DNA of 9,732 bases from Actinomycetota bacterium (GTDB lineage: Bacteria > Actinomycetota > Humimicrobiia > Humimicrobiales > Humimicrobiaceae): positions 1 through 9,732 of the forward strand of contig JAFGDA010000026.1 in the NCBI GenBank assembly GCA_016932375.1, read 5' to 3'. The notes below the pieces were generated by a model. That model worked only from the letters and a program-made list of their open reading frames with translations, was not told where the DNA came from and searched no databases. The translations under genes and the position numbers were made by a program. Shown piece after piece: positions 1 through 6,316 of the stretch; position 1 is the stretch's first letter; every line of letters starts with the position of its first letter.

Positions 1-5
1 CACAA

Positions 6-21
6 AAGTGAGCCATCACTT
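6..21 (-). terminator. Weak hairpin, possible minus-strand terminator
   Basis: The arms AAGTGA (6-11) and TCACTT (16-21) pair perfectly around a four-base loop. Read on the minus strand, the hairpin runs into TTTTG, with two of those T residues inside the stem. It lies just beyond the TAA (29-31) of a short minus-strand open frame, so it could terminate a leftward transcript. The stem is only 6 bp and the T-run is poor, so this is weak. Confidence 0.2.
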
Positions 22-28
22 AAAAATT

Positions 29-112
29 TTATAAATCAGGGTATAAATTAGATTTTAAATCAACTAATTGCTCTAAAATCCAGTTCGAAATTTTGTAACT
101 TGTGTCTTCCAT
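29..112 (-). other. Possible remnant of a minus-strand coding sequence
   Basis: A minus-strand frame from ATG (112-110) to TAA (31-29) encodes 27 residues, beginning MEDTSYKISNWILE and ending in LYPDL. The composition looks protein-like, but there is no SD in front of the ATG. The frame is blocked shortly upstream, and the neighbouring minus frame is open over about 100 bases further upstream. That pattern would fit the frameshifted 3' end of a decayed gene, but it is also compatible with chance in AT-rich DNA. I do not recognise a family. Confidence 0.15.
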
Positions 113-225
113 ACCATGCCGGTGCGGGAACTTTTAATCTCAAGGTAAAAATCAAATATACTTGTCCTTTTAACCCAATTGTTATTAGTAACAGTTAATA
201 AAAACCACTATTACCCAAAAAACAC

Positions 226-254
226 TTGACAAATATAAAATAATCCCTAATAAT
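226..254 (+). promoter_or_regulatory. Predicted sigma-70-type promoter of the IclR regulator
   Basis: A perfect -35 box TTGACA (226-231) is followed, after 17 bases, by AATAAT (249-254), which matches the -10 consensus at five of six positions. Transcription would start near base 261, leaving an untranslated leader of about 25 bases before the ATG at 286. It is the best promoter match in the window. Confidence 0.7.
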
Positions 255-273
255 GAAACTTAATATCATTATT
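249..273 (+). promoter_or_regulatory. Inverted repeat over the -10 box, candidate operator
   Basis: The arms AATAATGA (249-256) and TCATTATT (266-273) are perfectly complementary around nine bases. The repeat contains the whole -10 box and the expected start of transcription. The core has a TGAAAC half-site (255-260) and a diverged partner, so the wider dyad is imperfect. GAAA/TTTC half-sites are typical of KdgR, the IclR-family regulator of KDG catabolism in gamma-proteobacteria, and the next gene here is an IclR protein beside KDG genes. Autoregulation is inferred from position only. Confidence 0.4.
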
Positions 274-285
274 TACAATATTTAA

Positions 286-1035
286 ATGCCGCAGACGCTC
301 GTAAAATTTTTTAAAATAATAGAACTGCTGGAGAGCAGCAGTGAATTGAGGCTCAAGGATATTGACGATAGGCTGGATATTGATAAGAGCACGATCCACA
401 GATTTTTAAAAACTTCATTGAAATATGGTTTTGTAAGAATGAATCCAGTTAGTAAAAAGTATAGCCTTGGATTAAAATTTTTAAATATTGCCACAAAAAT
501 TATCGATTCAATAGATATAAGGAACATTTCGCACCAGCATTTATTAGAGCTTGGTGAGATTTCAAATGAAACAATACACCTGACTACGTTCGATGGTAAG
601 AGGGTTGTTTATATAGATAAAATCGAAAGCAGGGAACCAATAAGGATGTATTCAAGAATAGGGAATATTGCCCCTATTAACTGTACGGCAGCAGGGAAAG
701 CAATTTTAGCCTTCCAGGAAGATGGCATCGTAAATTCGATAATTGAAAAACTGGATTTCATACCCCTGACAAAAAATACTATCACCGATAAGGAAAAATT
801 CATTGAAGCTTTAGAGGATATAAGACAAAAAGGATTTGCTGTTGACGACTCGGAGCACGAAGAAGACATCTGTTGCATCGCAGCACCAATCAGGGATTAC
901 AGTAAAGAAGTAAAATATGCCGTCAGTATATCTGCCATAAAGTCAAGGATGGAACTATCAAAATTGATTACGTTTAAAGATATCCTGGTAGATAAGGCAG
1001 ATAATATTTCAAAAGAATTGGGATATATGAAATAG
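286..1035 (+). CDS. IclR-family transcriptional regulator, KdgR-like by context
   Basis: This is a DNA-binding regulator expected to control the downstream uronate genes and itself. It has 249 residues, normal for the family. The N-terminal winged helix-turn-helix lies at about residues 4-62, with the recognition helix near 34-46 (KSTIHRFLK). The C-terminal effector-binding domain shows the CTAAGKAILA segment at 133-142 and the DDSEHEEDICCIAAPI segment at 187-202, both typical of IclR proteins. The ATG at 286 is preceded directly by an in-frame TAA (283-285), so it is the first possible start. No SD is visible and the predicted leader is only about 25 bases, which suggests weak translation. 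Two conserved pathway enzymes downstream make a KDG or keto-deoxyuronate effector likely, but the ligand is not shown by the sequence. Confidence 0.92.
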   Translation: MPQTLVKFFKIIELLESSSELRLKDIDDRLDIDKSTIHRFLKTSLKYGFVRMNPVSKKYSLGLKFLNIATKIIDSIDIRNISHQHLLELGEISNETIHLTTFDGKRVVYIDKIESREPIRMYSRIGNIAPINCTAAGKAILAFQEDGIVNSIIEKLDFIPLTKNTITDKEKFIEALEDIRQKGFAVDDSEHEEDICCIAAPIRDYSKEVKYAVSISAIKSRMELSKLITFKDILVDKADNISKELGYMK

Positions 1036-1151
1036 GTGAATTTAATTAATATAATCCAGATACCGTCGAAACAACCAAATTTTTTATATGGCTTAGGAAA
1101 ATAAAAACAAAGATTATATTAAAGTGAGGTGATAATTATTGAAAAAAAATA

Positions 1152-1207
1152 GAGATTTGTCCGTGACTAATATATTTCTATATTAGGGTGCAACACAAAC
1201 AAATCTC
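1152..1207 (+). promoter_or_regulatory. Nested inverted repeats, operator or structured mRNA leader
   Basis: The outer arms GAGATTTGT (1152-1160) and ACAAATCTC (1199-1207) are perfectly complementary over 9 bp. Inside them, CTAATATA (1167-1174) and TATATTAG (1179-1186) form a second perfect 8-bp stem with the four-base loop TTTC. There is no T-run afterwards, so this is not an intrinsic terminator. As DNA, the inner 20-base palindrome could be an operator. As RNA, the whole unit folds into a two-level stem-loop. It matches no riboswitch class I can recognise. Confidence 0.5.
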
Positions 1208-1294
1208 AGAGGAAATCTAACAAAGATAACAAGAAAAGTAAAGGGGGGATCCGGGTATTGAAAGAATCTCAATAAAGTTAATAAGGATAATAAA

Positions 1295-1304
1295 AAAGGA
1301 GGTG
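1295..1304 (+). promoter_or_regulatory. Full-consensus Shine-Dalgarno sequence with no matching start codon
   Basis: AAAGGAGGTG matches the 3' end of 16S rRNA at all ten positions. No ATG, GTG or TTG follows at normal spacing. The only nearby in-frame option is the GTG inside the motif itself, giving 11 codons to a TAA. dctP starts 64 bases further on with its own weaker GAAAGG (1355-1360). The site may be a ribosome-loading site, a leader-peptide signal, or chance. Confidence 0.45.
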
Positions 1305-1368
1305 AGACACAACAAATCAATATTCATTTCTTTTTAATCAATAAAATTCTCTGAGAAAGGTTTTAAAA

Positions 1369-2472
1369 ATGAAAAGAACAATTTTATGGATAATGGTATT
1401 AACATTTACCATATCATCATTTGCATTTTTTTCACTCACCGGTTGCAAGGAACCTGAGGTAATAGTTGAAACTGTAATTGAAACAGTGACGGAAACGGTT
1501 GTTGAAACAGTTGAAGTAGAGGCTGAAGAGGAAGAAGAAGAAAAAGTAGCGGCAGGAACATATACAATGAAGATAGGCCATTCACACACGACAAATGCTC
1601 CGAGGCACATGTCCCTGCTTGTATTTGAACAGCTGGTTGAAAAGAATTCAGAGGGTGCCATAGAGGTAGAAATCTATCCGGCAGGCCAGCTTGGAACTGA
1701 AGCCGAGATGCTCGAGCAGGTTCAACTCGGAACGATACAGGCAACGAGAGGTGGGAGTTTCGACGAGGTTGCAACAGAACTTTCAGTATATATGATGCCT
1801 TTCCTGTTTACTGAACCGGCTCAATTTACGACGATTGCGAGCGGACCTATTGGTGATGAAATTGCCGCAGCTGCCCTGGAAGTAGGAATCTATATCCCGG
1901 CAACAGGAGATGCAGGTGGTCTCAGGCAGTGGACGAATAATGTTAAGCCCATTGAAAAACCGGAAGATATCGTGGGATTGAAAATGAGGACTCCCCCGAT
2001 TGAGAGCATTATAAAAATCATGGAAGCCCTTGAAGCAAACCCTGTTTCAATTCCTTATGCAGAACTGTATATGGCATTAAAGACCGGCGTTGCGGATGGA
2101 CAGGAGAACCCCCTGGTTAATATCGATGACAAAAAATTCTATGAAGTACAGAAATATATGACCATGTCCAATTACCAGATACACCCGGATCCCATGTTTG
2201 TAAGCAATGACTGGTATCAGTCGCTGGAGCCATACCTGCAGCAGATTGTTACTGATGCAGCAAAGGAATCAATGAAACATAACGATGTTTTGATGACTGA
2301 AAGAGGAGAAGCTGTAATGCCTGTAATGGAAGAAAATATGGAAATTACTTACCTTACAGATGAAAACAGGCAGGCATTTATAGACAAGTGCGCACCCGTA
2401 TATGACTACTTTACCAGCGAAGGCTGGTTTACCACTGAGCTGCTTGATAAAGTGAGAAGCTCTATTCAATAG
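1369..2472 (+). CDS. dctP: TRAP transporter solute-binding lipoprotein (DctP family)
   Basis: This is the extracytoplasmic receptor of the TRAP system: it captures the acid substrate and delivers it to DctQM. It has 367 residues. Residues 1-25 are a lipoprotein signal peptide ending in the lipobox LTGC, so Cys26 is lipidated and the protein is membrane-anchored. Residues 33-48 are four tandem xETV units, followed by an acidic EEEEEE run (53-58), together a flexible tether. The DctP fold starts near residue 64. Arg186 in the GLRQWTN segment and Arg207 in GLKMRTPP match the arginines that usually bind the substrate carboxylate. AELYMALKTGVADGQENP (ending at about residue 248) is the family hallmark. 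The ATG is preceded by GAAAGG at 8-base spacing. Substrate identity is inferred from neighbours: a uronate or unsaturated oligo-uronide. Dicarboxylates cannot be excluded from sequence alone. Confidence 0.95.
   Translation: MKRTILWIMVLTFTISSFAFFSLTGCKEPEVIVETVIETVTETVVETVEVEAEEEEEEKVAAGTYTMKIGHSHTTNAPRHMSLLVFEQLVEKNSEGAIEVEIYPAGQLGTEAEMLEQVQLGTIQATRGGSFDEVATELSVYMMPFLFTEPAQFTTIASGPIGDEIAAAALEVGIYIPATGDAGGLRQWTNNVKPIEKPEDIVGLKMRTPPIESIIKIMEALEANPVSIPYAELYMALKTGVADGQENPLVNIDDKKFYEVQKYMTMSNYQIHPDPMFVSNDWYQSLEPYLQQIVTDAAKESMKHNDVLMTERGEAVMPVMEENMEITYLTDENRQAFIDKCAPVYDYFTSEGWFTTELLDKVRSSIQ
1465..1512 (+). repeat. Four tandem 12-base repeats encoding xETV
   Basis: Residues 33-48 of the receptor read VETV, IETV, TETV, VETV, encoded by diverged 12-base units, then an acidic stretch of GAA/GAG codons to about 1545. 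The unit lies directly after the lipidated cysteine and is best explained as a spacer holding the binding domain away from the membrane. Codon differences between units show it is not a very recent duplication. Confidence 0.75.
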
Positions 2473-2500
2473 AAAAGCAAGGCAAAATTAGTGTTGTTCT

Positions 2501-2549
2501 CCACATAAGAAAGGGAAAGTGCATAGCCACTCTTCTCTTTCTTATGTGG
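2501..2549 (+). terminator. Long intercistronic hairpin between dctP and dctQ
   Basis: CCACATAAGAAAG (2501-2513) and CTTTCTTATGTGG (2537-2549) are perfectly complementary over 13 bp. The stem can continue inward by about eight more pairs with one wobble and one bulged C, closing on a six-base loop. No T-run follows, so full termination is unlikely. Hairpins at this position typically protect the 3' end of the receptor message or cause partial termination, raising receptor over membrane subunits. That role is inferred here. Confidence 0.65.
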
Positions 2550-2574
2550 CAAGTAAGTGATACGGGGGGAAGAA

Positions 2575-3081
2575 TTGAAGATCCTGAAAAAAATATTTAA
2601 ATGGTTGTTTACAGGACTGGATGAGGGTTTATTTTACTGGAATATCACCCTTATGAGCAGCATGATTGTTGCTGTCATATTATCAGTATTCCTTCGGTAT
2701 ATTTTTAATATTGTATTTAACTGGACAGAGGAATTGATTGTTTTTCTATTTATTGCAACGACTTATTTTGGAATAATACTGGGTGTAAAATGGGATGAAC
2801 ATATCAAGGTATCACTGTTAAAAGATAAATTACCCCCAAAAATTAAAATTGTGTTTGAAATCTTTATAAGTGCAGTCACCATAATTACAGTAGCAGTTGC
2901 ATCATACCTGAGCCTGAACTGGATTGAAACCGTAGGTTCCAAGACATCATCAGGACTTAAAATGCACTATTCAACTGTTTATTATATGCTTACGGTATCT
3001 TTCATAATTGTTGCCATATATGAGATAAGGGAAGTCGTGCTTAAAATTGCTAATTTTAAAAGAGGAATTAATAAACCCTGA
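2575..3081 (+). CDS. dctQ: TRAP transporter small membrane subunit (DctQ family)
   Basis: This is the small integral membrane subunit that pairs with DctM in the cytoplasmic membrane. I choose the TTG at 2575 because GGGGGA (2565-2570) sits about five bases upstream; this gives 168 residues, the usual family size. An in-frame GTG at 2557 would add six residues but lacks a convincing SD. Four hydrophobic segments are visible, at about residues 22-42, 50-70, 86-108 and 131-150. The block RYIFN...WTEEL...GVKWDEHIKVSLL (about 36-80) is the conserved DctQ signature. It follows the hairpin after dctP, and dctM begins 33 bases after its stop, so Q and M are surely cotranscribed. Confidence 0.9.
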   Translation: MKILKKIFKWLFTGLDEGLFYWNITLMSSMIVAVILSVFLRYIFNIVFNWTEELIVFLFIATTYFGIILGVKWDEHIKVSLLKDKLPPKIKIVFEIFISAVTIITVAVASYLSLNWIETVGSKTSSGLKMHYSTVYYMLTVSFIIVAIYEIREVVLKIANFKRGINKP

Positions 3082-3114
3082 TTTATTTAAAATATGTAAG
3101 AGGAGATTGATTAA

Positions 3115-4395
3115 ATGTCGGTAGGGTTATTGGTAGGGTCGTTTTTTTTACTCGCCGCCATTGGAGTACCAATTGGTTTTGCCATTGGGGCATCAAGTCT
3201 ATTATATTTTATTTTATACAATCCAGGCTTTATATCGATGATTCCACAGCGAATATGGGCAGGTACAAATAGTTTTGTAATGATTGCACTTCCCTTATTC
3301 ATACTGGCGGGAGAAATAATGAATGCTGGCGGTGTAACAAAAAGAATTATAAATTTTTGTGGTTATATAGTAAGGCCAATCAGGGGTGGACTTGGGGAAG
3401 TAAATGTAATTGCCAGCATGATTTTTGGAGGCATCTCCGGTTCTTCGGTTGCCGATACCTCAGCAATTGGCTCAATACTTATACCACAGATGGTTGGAAA
3501 AGGATATCCCAAACCCGTGGCAGTTGGCATTACGGTGGCTTCATCAACCATAGGGATGGTAATACCACCAAGCATACCAATGCTTATGTATGCCATGATA
3601 TCAGGTGAATCGGTAGGAGCGCTGTTTCTGGCAGGAGCAATACCAGGGATCCTTGTTGGTATAACCCAGACTGTGCTTGTCTGGGTTATTTCAAAAAAGA
3701 GGCATTACCACCCGGAATATACTCCTTTTGATAAAAAACATTTTAACCGTACCATGAGAGATGGGACACTTGCAGTGCTGATGCCTGTTGTGATTGTTTT
3801 AGCAATATCATTTGGCATTGCCACACCAACTGAAGTTGCCGGAATTGCTGCTTTATATGCCCTGTTGCTTGGCTTTTTATTGTACAGGGAATTAAAGGGG
3901 AAGGCACTTCTTGAAGCTGTTAAGAGAGCTTTTTTATCTTCAAGCAGCGTCATGATTATAATTGGATTTTCAATGATTTTTTCCTGGATCCTGGCAATAG
4001 AGCAGGTACCCCAGAATATTGCTGCCTATTTCCTCGGCCTGCAGGTTCACAGGATCTGGATTTTATTATTGCTTGATCTTATTATCCTGGTCATAGGAAC
4101 ATTCATTGATGTTACACCGGCACTACTTCTTGTCGTACCAATATTACTTCCTGTAATGGAGGGGCTCGGGGTAAGCGCGCTTCAATTTGGCTCAATAATG
4201 ATAGTTGGAACCGCAATTGGCCTGATTACACCACCGGTTGGGATGTGCTTGAATGCAGCTGCAAAGATTTCCAAGATGGATATTCTTGATATATTTAAAG
4301 GTGCAGCTCCTTATTTAGCCTGCAATTTTATAATCTTGATTCTGGTAACTTTTGTTCCGGCCCTTTCAACATGGCTTCCAGGTTTATTTTTTTAG
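3115..4395 (+). CDS. dctM: TRAP transporter large permease subunit (DctM family)
   Basis: This is the large channel-forming subunit, which couples substrate uptake to a sodium or proton gradient. It has 426 residues, the standard length, and is strongly hydrophobic throughout, with roughly a dozen membrane segments. It has typical DctM motifs: an N-terminal GVPIGFAIGASSL segment, the GGISGSSVADTSAIGS loop with VIPPSIPMLMYA following it in the first half, and GLITPPVGMCLN near the C-terminus. AGAGGAGA lies upstream of the ATG at suitable spacing. It completes the P-Q-M set in the canonical order. The next gene, kduI, starts 193 bases later on the same strand, which ties the transporter to uronate catabolism. 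Confidence 0.95.
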   Translation: MSVGLLVGSFFLLAAIGVPIGFAIGASSLLYFILYNPGFISMIPQRIWAGTNSFVMIALPLFILAGEIMNAGGVTKRIINFCGYIVRPIRGGLGEVNVIASMIFGGISGSSVADTSAIGSILIPQMVGKGYPKPVAVGITVASSTIGMVIPPSIPMLMYAMISGESVGALFLAGAIPGILVGITQTVLVWVISKKRHYHPEYTPFDKKHFNRTMRDGTLAVLMPVVIVLAISFGIATPTEVAGIAALYALLLGFLLYRELKGKALLEAVKRAFLSSSSVMIIIGFSMIFSWILAIEQVPQNIAAYFLGLQVHRIWILLLLDLIILVIGTFIDVTPALLLVVPILLPVMEGLGVSALQFGSIMIVGTAIGLITPPVGMCLNAAAKISKMDILDIFKGAAPYLACNFIILILVTFVPALSTWLPGLFF

Positions 4396-4588
4396 TAATA
4401 CAGTTTAGTAAGTGTGAATATATTTATATGCCCGGAAAAACAGCCGGGATGTTGAGGGATTGTAAAAAATTGTGGATTTTAGATATCAGTTTTGTATTTT
4501 AGCATCCTTTCTTTACTGGTTGCAGTTTGTATGGCAGTCAGGACAGTAAAGAAAAGCTATAGTGTGTTTAAAAAAGATAGGAGAAAAA
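4396..4588 (+). other. Gap between transporter and catabolic genes
   Basis: This 193-base spacer contains a short GC-rich hairpin (CCCGG at 4431-4435 with CCGGG at 4444-4448, eight-base loop) without a following T-run, so at most a weak partial terminator. A TTG-started frame at 4492 begins with a hydrophobic stretch but runs over 100 bases into kduI and has no SD, so I do not call it a gene. I see no clear promoter; the enzyme genes may depend on the transporter transcript. Confidence 0.4.
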
Positions 4589-5431
4589 ATGGAAATAAGG
4601 GAACCATCAAATTCAAAAGATGCGAAACATTACACGACAGAGAGGCTCAGGGAAGAGTTTTTAATAGAAGACCTGTTTGTGGATGGAGAGATTAAAAGAG
4701 TTTACAGCCATATTGATAGGATAATTGTAATGGGAATTGTGCCAACTAAAAAAGCAATCGAACTGGGGCAGAACCTGGACATCATGCATAATCTTGGAAC
4801 GGATTATTTCCTTGAAAGAAGGGAGCTGGGGGTAATCAATATGGGGCAGAAGGGAAGTATTACCGTTGACGGTAAAAAATATGAAATGAATCCGAGGGAT
4901 GGGCTTTATATAGGAAGGGGGGCAAAAGAAGTTATATTTGAAAGCAGTGACCCCGGCAAACCGGCAAGGTTTTATTCATTAAGCGCCCCGGCTCATAAAG
5001 AGTTTAATACAGTCCATATAGATATCGGCAAAGCCAATAAGGTTCCCATGGGAAGCAATGAGAACAGCAACAAAAGGGTAATAAACCAGTACATCCAGCC
5101 AGGTGTAGTGGAAAGCTGCCAGCTATGCATGGGGCTTACGCAAATGGCGCCGGGTAACGTCTGGAACACCATGCCCTGCCATACACATGTAAGGAGAATG
5201 GAAGTATACGCATACTTTGATTTGCCTGAAGATGCAAGGGTGTTTCATTATATAGGCGAACCTGATGAAACAAGGCATATAATCGTGAAAAATGGACAGG
5301 CAGTGATTTCTCCAAGCTGGTCCATTCATTCCGGGTGTGGGACAGGCGCGTATTCGTTTATATGGGGAATGGTAGGGGAAAACCAGACATTTACAGATAT
5401 GGATGCCATTGATTTAAAGGATATGAAATGA
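4589..5431 (+). CDS. kduI: 5-keto-4-deoxyuronate isomerase KduI (EC 5.3.1.17)
   Basis: It converts 5-keto-4-deoxyuronate to 2,5-diketo-3-deoxygluconate in the cytosol, the first step after cleavage of unsaturated uronides. I use the ATG at 4589, with AGGAG (4579-4583) upstream, giving 280 residues against 278 in E. coli KduI. A GTG at 4562 would add nine residues without a good SD. The protein aligns to E. coli KduI along its full length, for example VYSHIDRIIV, DYFLERRELGVIN, the WNTMPCHTHxRRMEVY block and the SPSWSIHSG block. The cupin metal ligands are all present: His198, His200, Glu205 and His247, matching E. coli His196, His198, Glu203 and His245. The gene lies 27 bases before kduD. Confidence 0.97.
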   Translation: MEIREPSNSKDAKHYTTERLREEFLIEDLFVDGEIKRVYSHIDRIIVMGIVPTKKAIELGQNLDIMHNLGTDYFLERRELGVINMGQKGSITVDGKKYEMNPRDGLYIGRGAKEVIFESSDPGKPARFYSLSAPAHKEFNTVHIDIGKANKVPMGSNENSNKRVINQYIQPGVVESCQLCMGLTQMAPGNVWNTMPCHTHVRRMEVYAYFDLPEDARVFHYIGEPDETRHIIVKNGQAVISPSWSIHSGCGTGAYSFIWGMVGENQTFTDMDAIDLKDMK

Positions 5432-5458
5432 TTTTAAAAAAATAAAGGGGCGATAATT

Positions 5459-6220
5459 ATGATACTGGAAAAATTCAGCTTAAAAGGAAAAGTAGCAATT
5501 GTTACAGGCAGCAGTACCGGTCTGGGCCAGGGTATGATAATAGGTCTTGCGGAAGCAGGAGCAGACATTGCAGGAATAGATTATGTGGATTCAAAAGATA
5601 CCAGGGAGAAGGTTAAAAAAATTGGAAGGAGTTTCCTTGAAATGAAAGAAAATCTACTAACTGCAGAACCGGTCGAAAGAATAATAAAGCAGACCATAAA
5701 GGAATACGGCAAAATAGATATATTAATAAATAATGCCGGTATTATAAGAAGGGAAGATGCAATAGATTTTTCTGAAAAAAACTGGGATGACGTTATGAAC
5801 ATCAATGCAAAAACATTATTCTTCTTTTCACAGGCTGTTGCCAGGAAATTCATAGAACAAAAATCAGGCGGTAAAATAATCAATGTTGCCTCCATGCTTT
5901 CATTCCAGGGTGGAATCAGGGTGCCTTCATATACAGCAAGCAAGAGCGCTGTTATGGGACTAACAAGGGCGCTTGCAAATGAATGGGCAAAATATAATAT
6001 AAATGTGAATGCAATTGCCCCGGGTTATATGGCCACCAATAACACCATAGCTTTAAGGGAAGATAAGACCAGAAGCAAAGCCATACTGGATAGAATCCCG
6101 GCGGGAAGATGGGGATTGCCGGAAGATGTGGCAGGAGCGGCATTGTTTCTTGCATCTGAAGCATCGAATTACATAAACGGATATACTATTGCTGTAGATG
6201 GAGGCTGGCTAGCCCGGTAG
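5459..6220 (+). CDS. kduD: 2-deoxy-D-gluconate 3-dehydrogenase KduD (2,5-diketo-3-deoxygluconate reductase)
   Basis: This short-chain dehydrogenase reduces 2,5-diketo-3-deoxygluconate to 2-keto-3-deoxygluconate with NAD(P)H. It has 253 residues, identical in length to E. coli KduD. The cofactor motif TGSSTGLG is at 16-23 and NNAG at 91-94. The catalytic set is Asn116, Ser145, Tyr158 and Lys162. Long blocks near the C-terminus (NVNAIAPGYMATNN, DRIPAGRWGLP, NGYTIAVDGGWLAR) are characteristic of KduD rather than of generic SDRs, so I am confident of the specific function. The start ATG follows GGGG with a GATAATT spacer. It is adjacent to kduI, as in many uronate operons. Confidence 0.96.
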   Translation: MILEKFSLKGKVAIVTGSSTGLGQGMIIGLAEAGADIAGIDYVDSKDTREKVKKIGRSFLEMKENLLTAEPVERIIKQTIKEYGKIDILINNAGIIRREDAIDFSEKNWDDVMNINAKTLFFFSQAVARKFIEQKSGGKIINVASMLSFQGGIRVPSYTASKSAVMGLTRALANEWAKYNINVNAIAPGYMATNNTIALREDKTRSKAILDRIPAGRWGLPEDVAGAALFLASEASNYINGYTIAVDGGWLAR

Positions 6221-6316
6221 TAGCTGGAAAAATATCATCCAGGATAAAGAGTGAAGAGAATTCTTAAAAATAAAAATAAGGTAAAAAGGTAGTTGAGTTC
6301 CGTGGAGATTTTAAAA

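Larger units (their letters stand above)
1036..1368 (+). other. 333-base intergenic leader region before the transporter genes
   Basis: No recognisable protein gene lies here. The region holds nested perfect inverted repeats (1152-1207), three SD-like sequences (GAGGTG at 1126-1131, AAGGGGGG at 1241-1248, AAAGGAGGTG at 1295-1304) and a segment, 1204-1211, complementary to 1349-1356 just before dctP. It probably contains the transporter promoter. A weak candidate is TTGTCC (1157-1162), 16 bases, then TATATT (1179-1184), which would put the inner palindrome over the -10 box. No terminator for the upstream regulator is evident, so readthrough is possible. Confidence 0.6.

Noticed and set aside
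85..135. tRNA-like TTCGAAA loop sequence near base 92
   Set aside because: No acceptor, D or anticodon stems can be drawn around it, and the flanking bases do not form a T-stem of the normal length.
1338..1774. Minus-strand open frames opposite the start of dctP, one rich in Ser, Thr and Val
   Set aside because: They are reverse-complement shadows of the dctP signal peptide, xETV repeat and acidic run, without SD or conserved features.
2557..2574. GTG at 2557 as the dctQ start
   Set aside because: The upstream sequence is the hairpin arm and lacks an SD, whereas the TTG at 2575 has GGGGGA at good spacing and gives the usual family N-terminus.
4431..4448. GC hairpin after dctM as an intrinsic terminator
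   Set aside because: The stem is only 5 bp with an eight-base loop and is followed by mixed sequence rather than T residues, so termination is not supported.
4492..4695. 67-codon TTG-started frame with a hydrophobic N-terminus between dctM and kduI
   Set aside because: It has no SD, overlaps more than 100 bases of the clearly conserved kduI in another frame, and its second half is merely frame-shifted kduI sequence.
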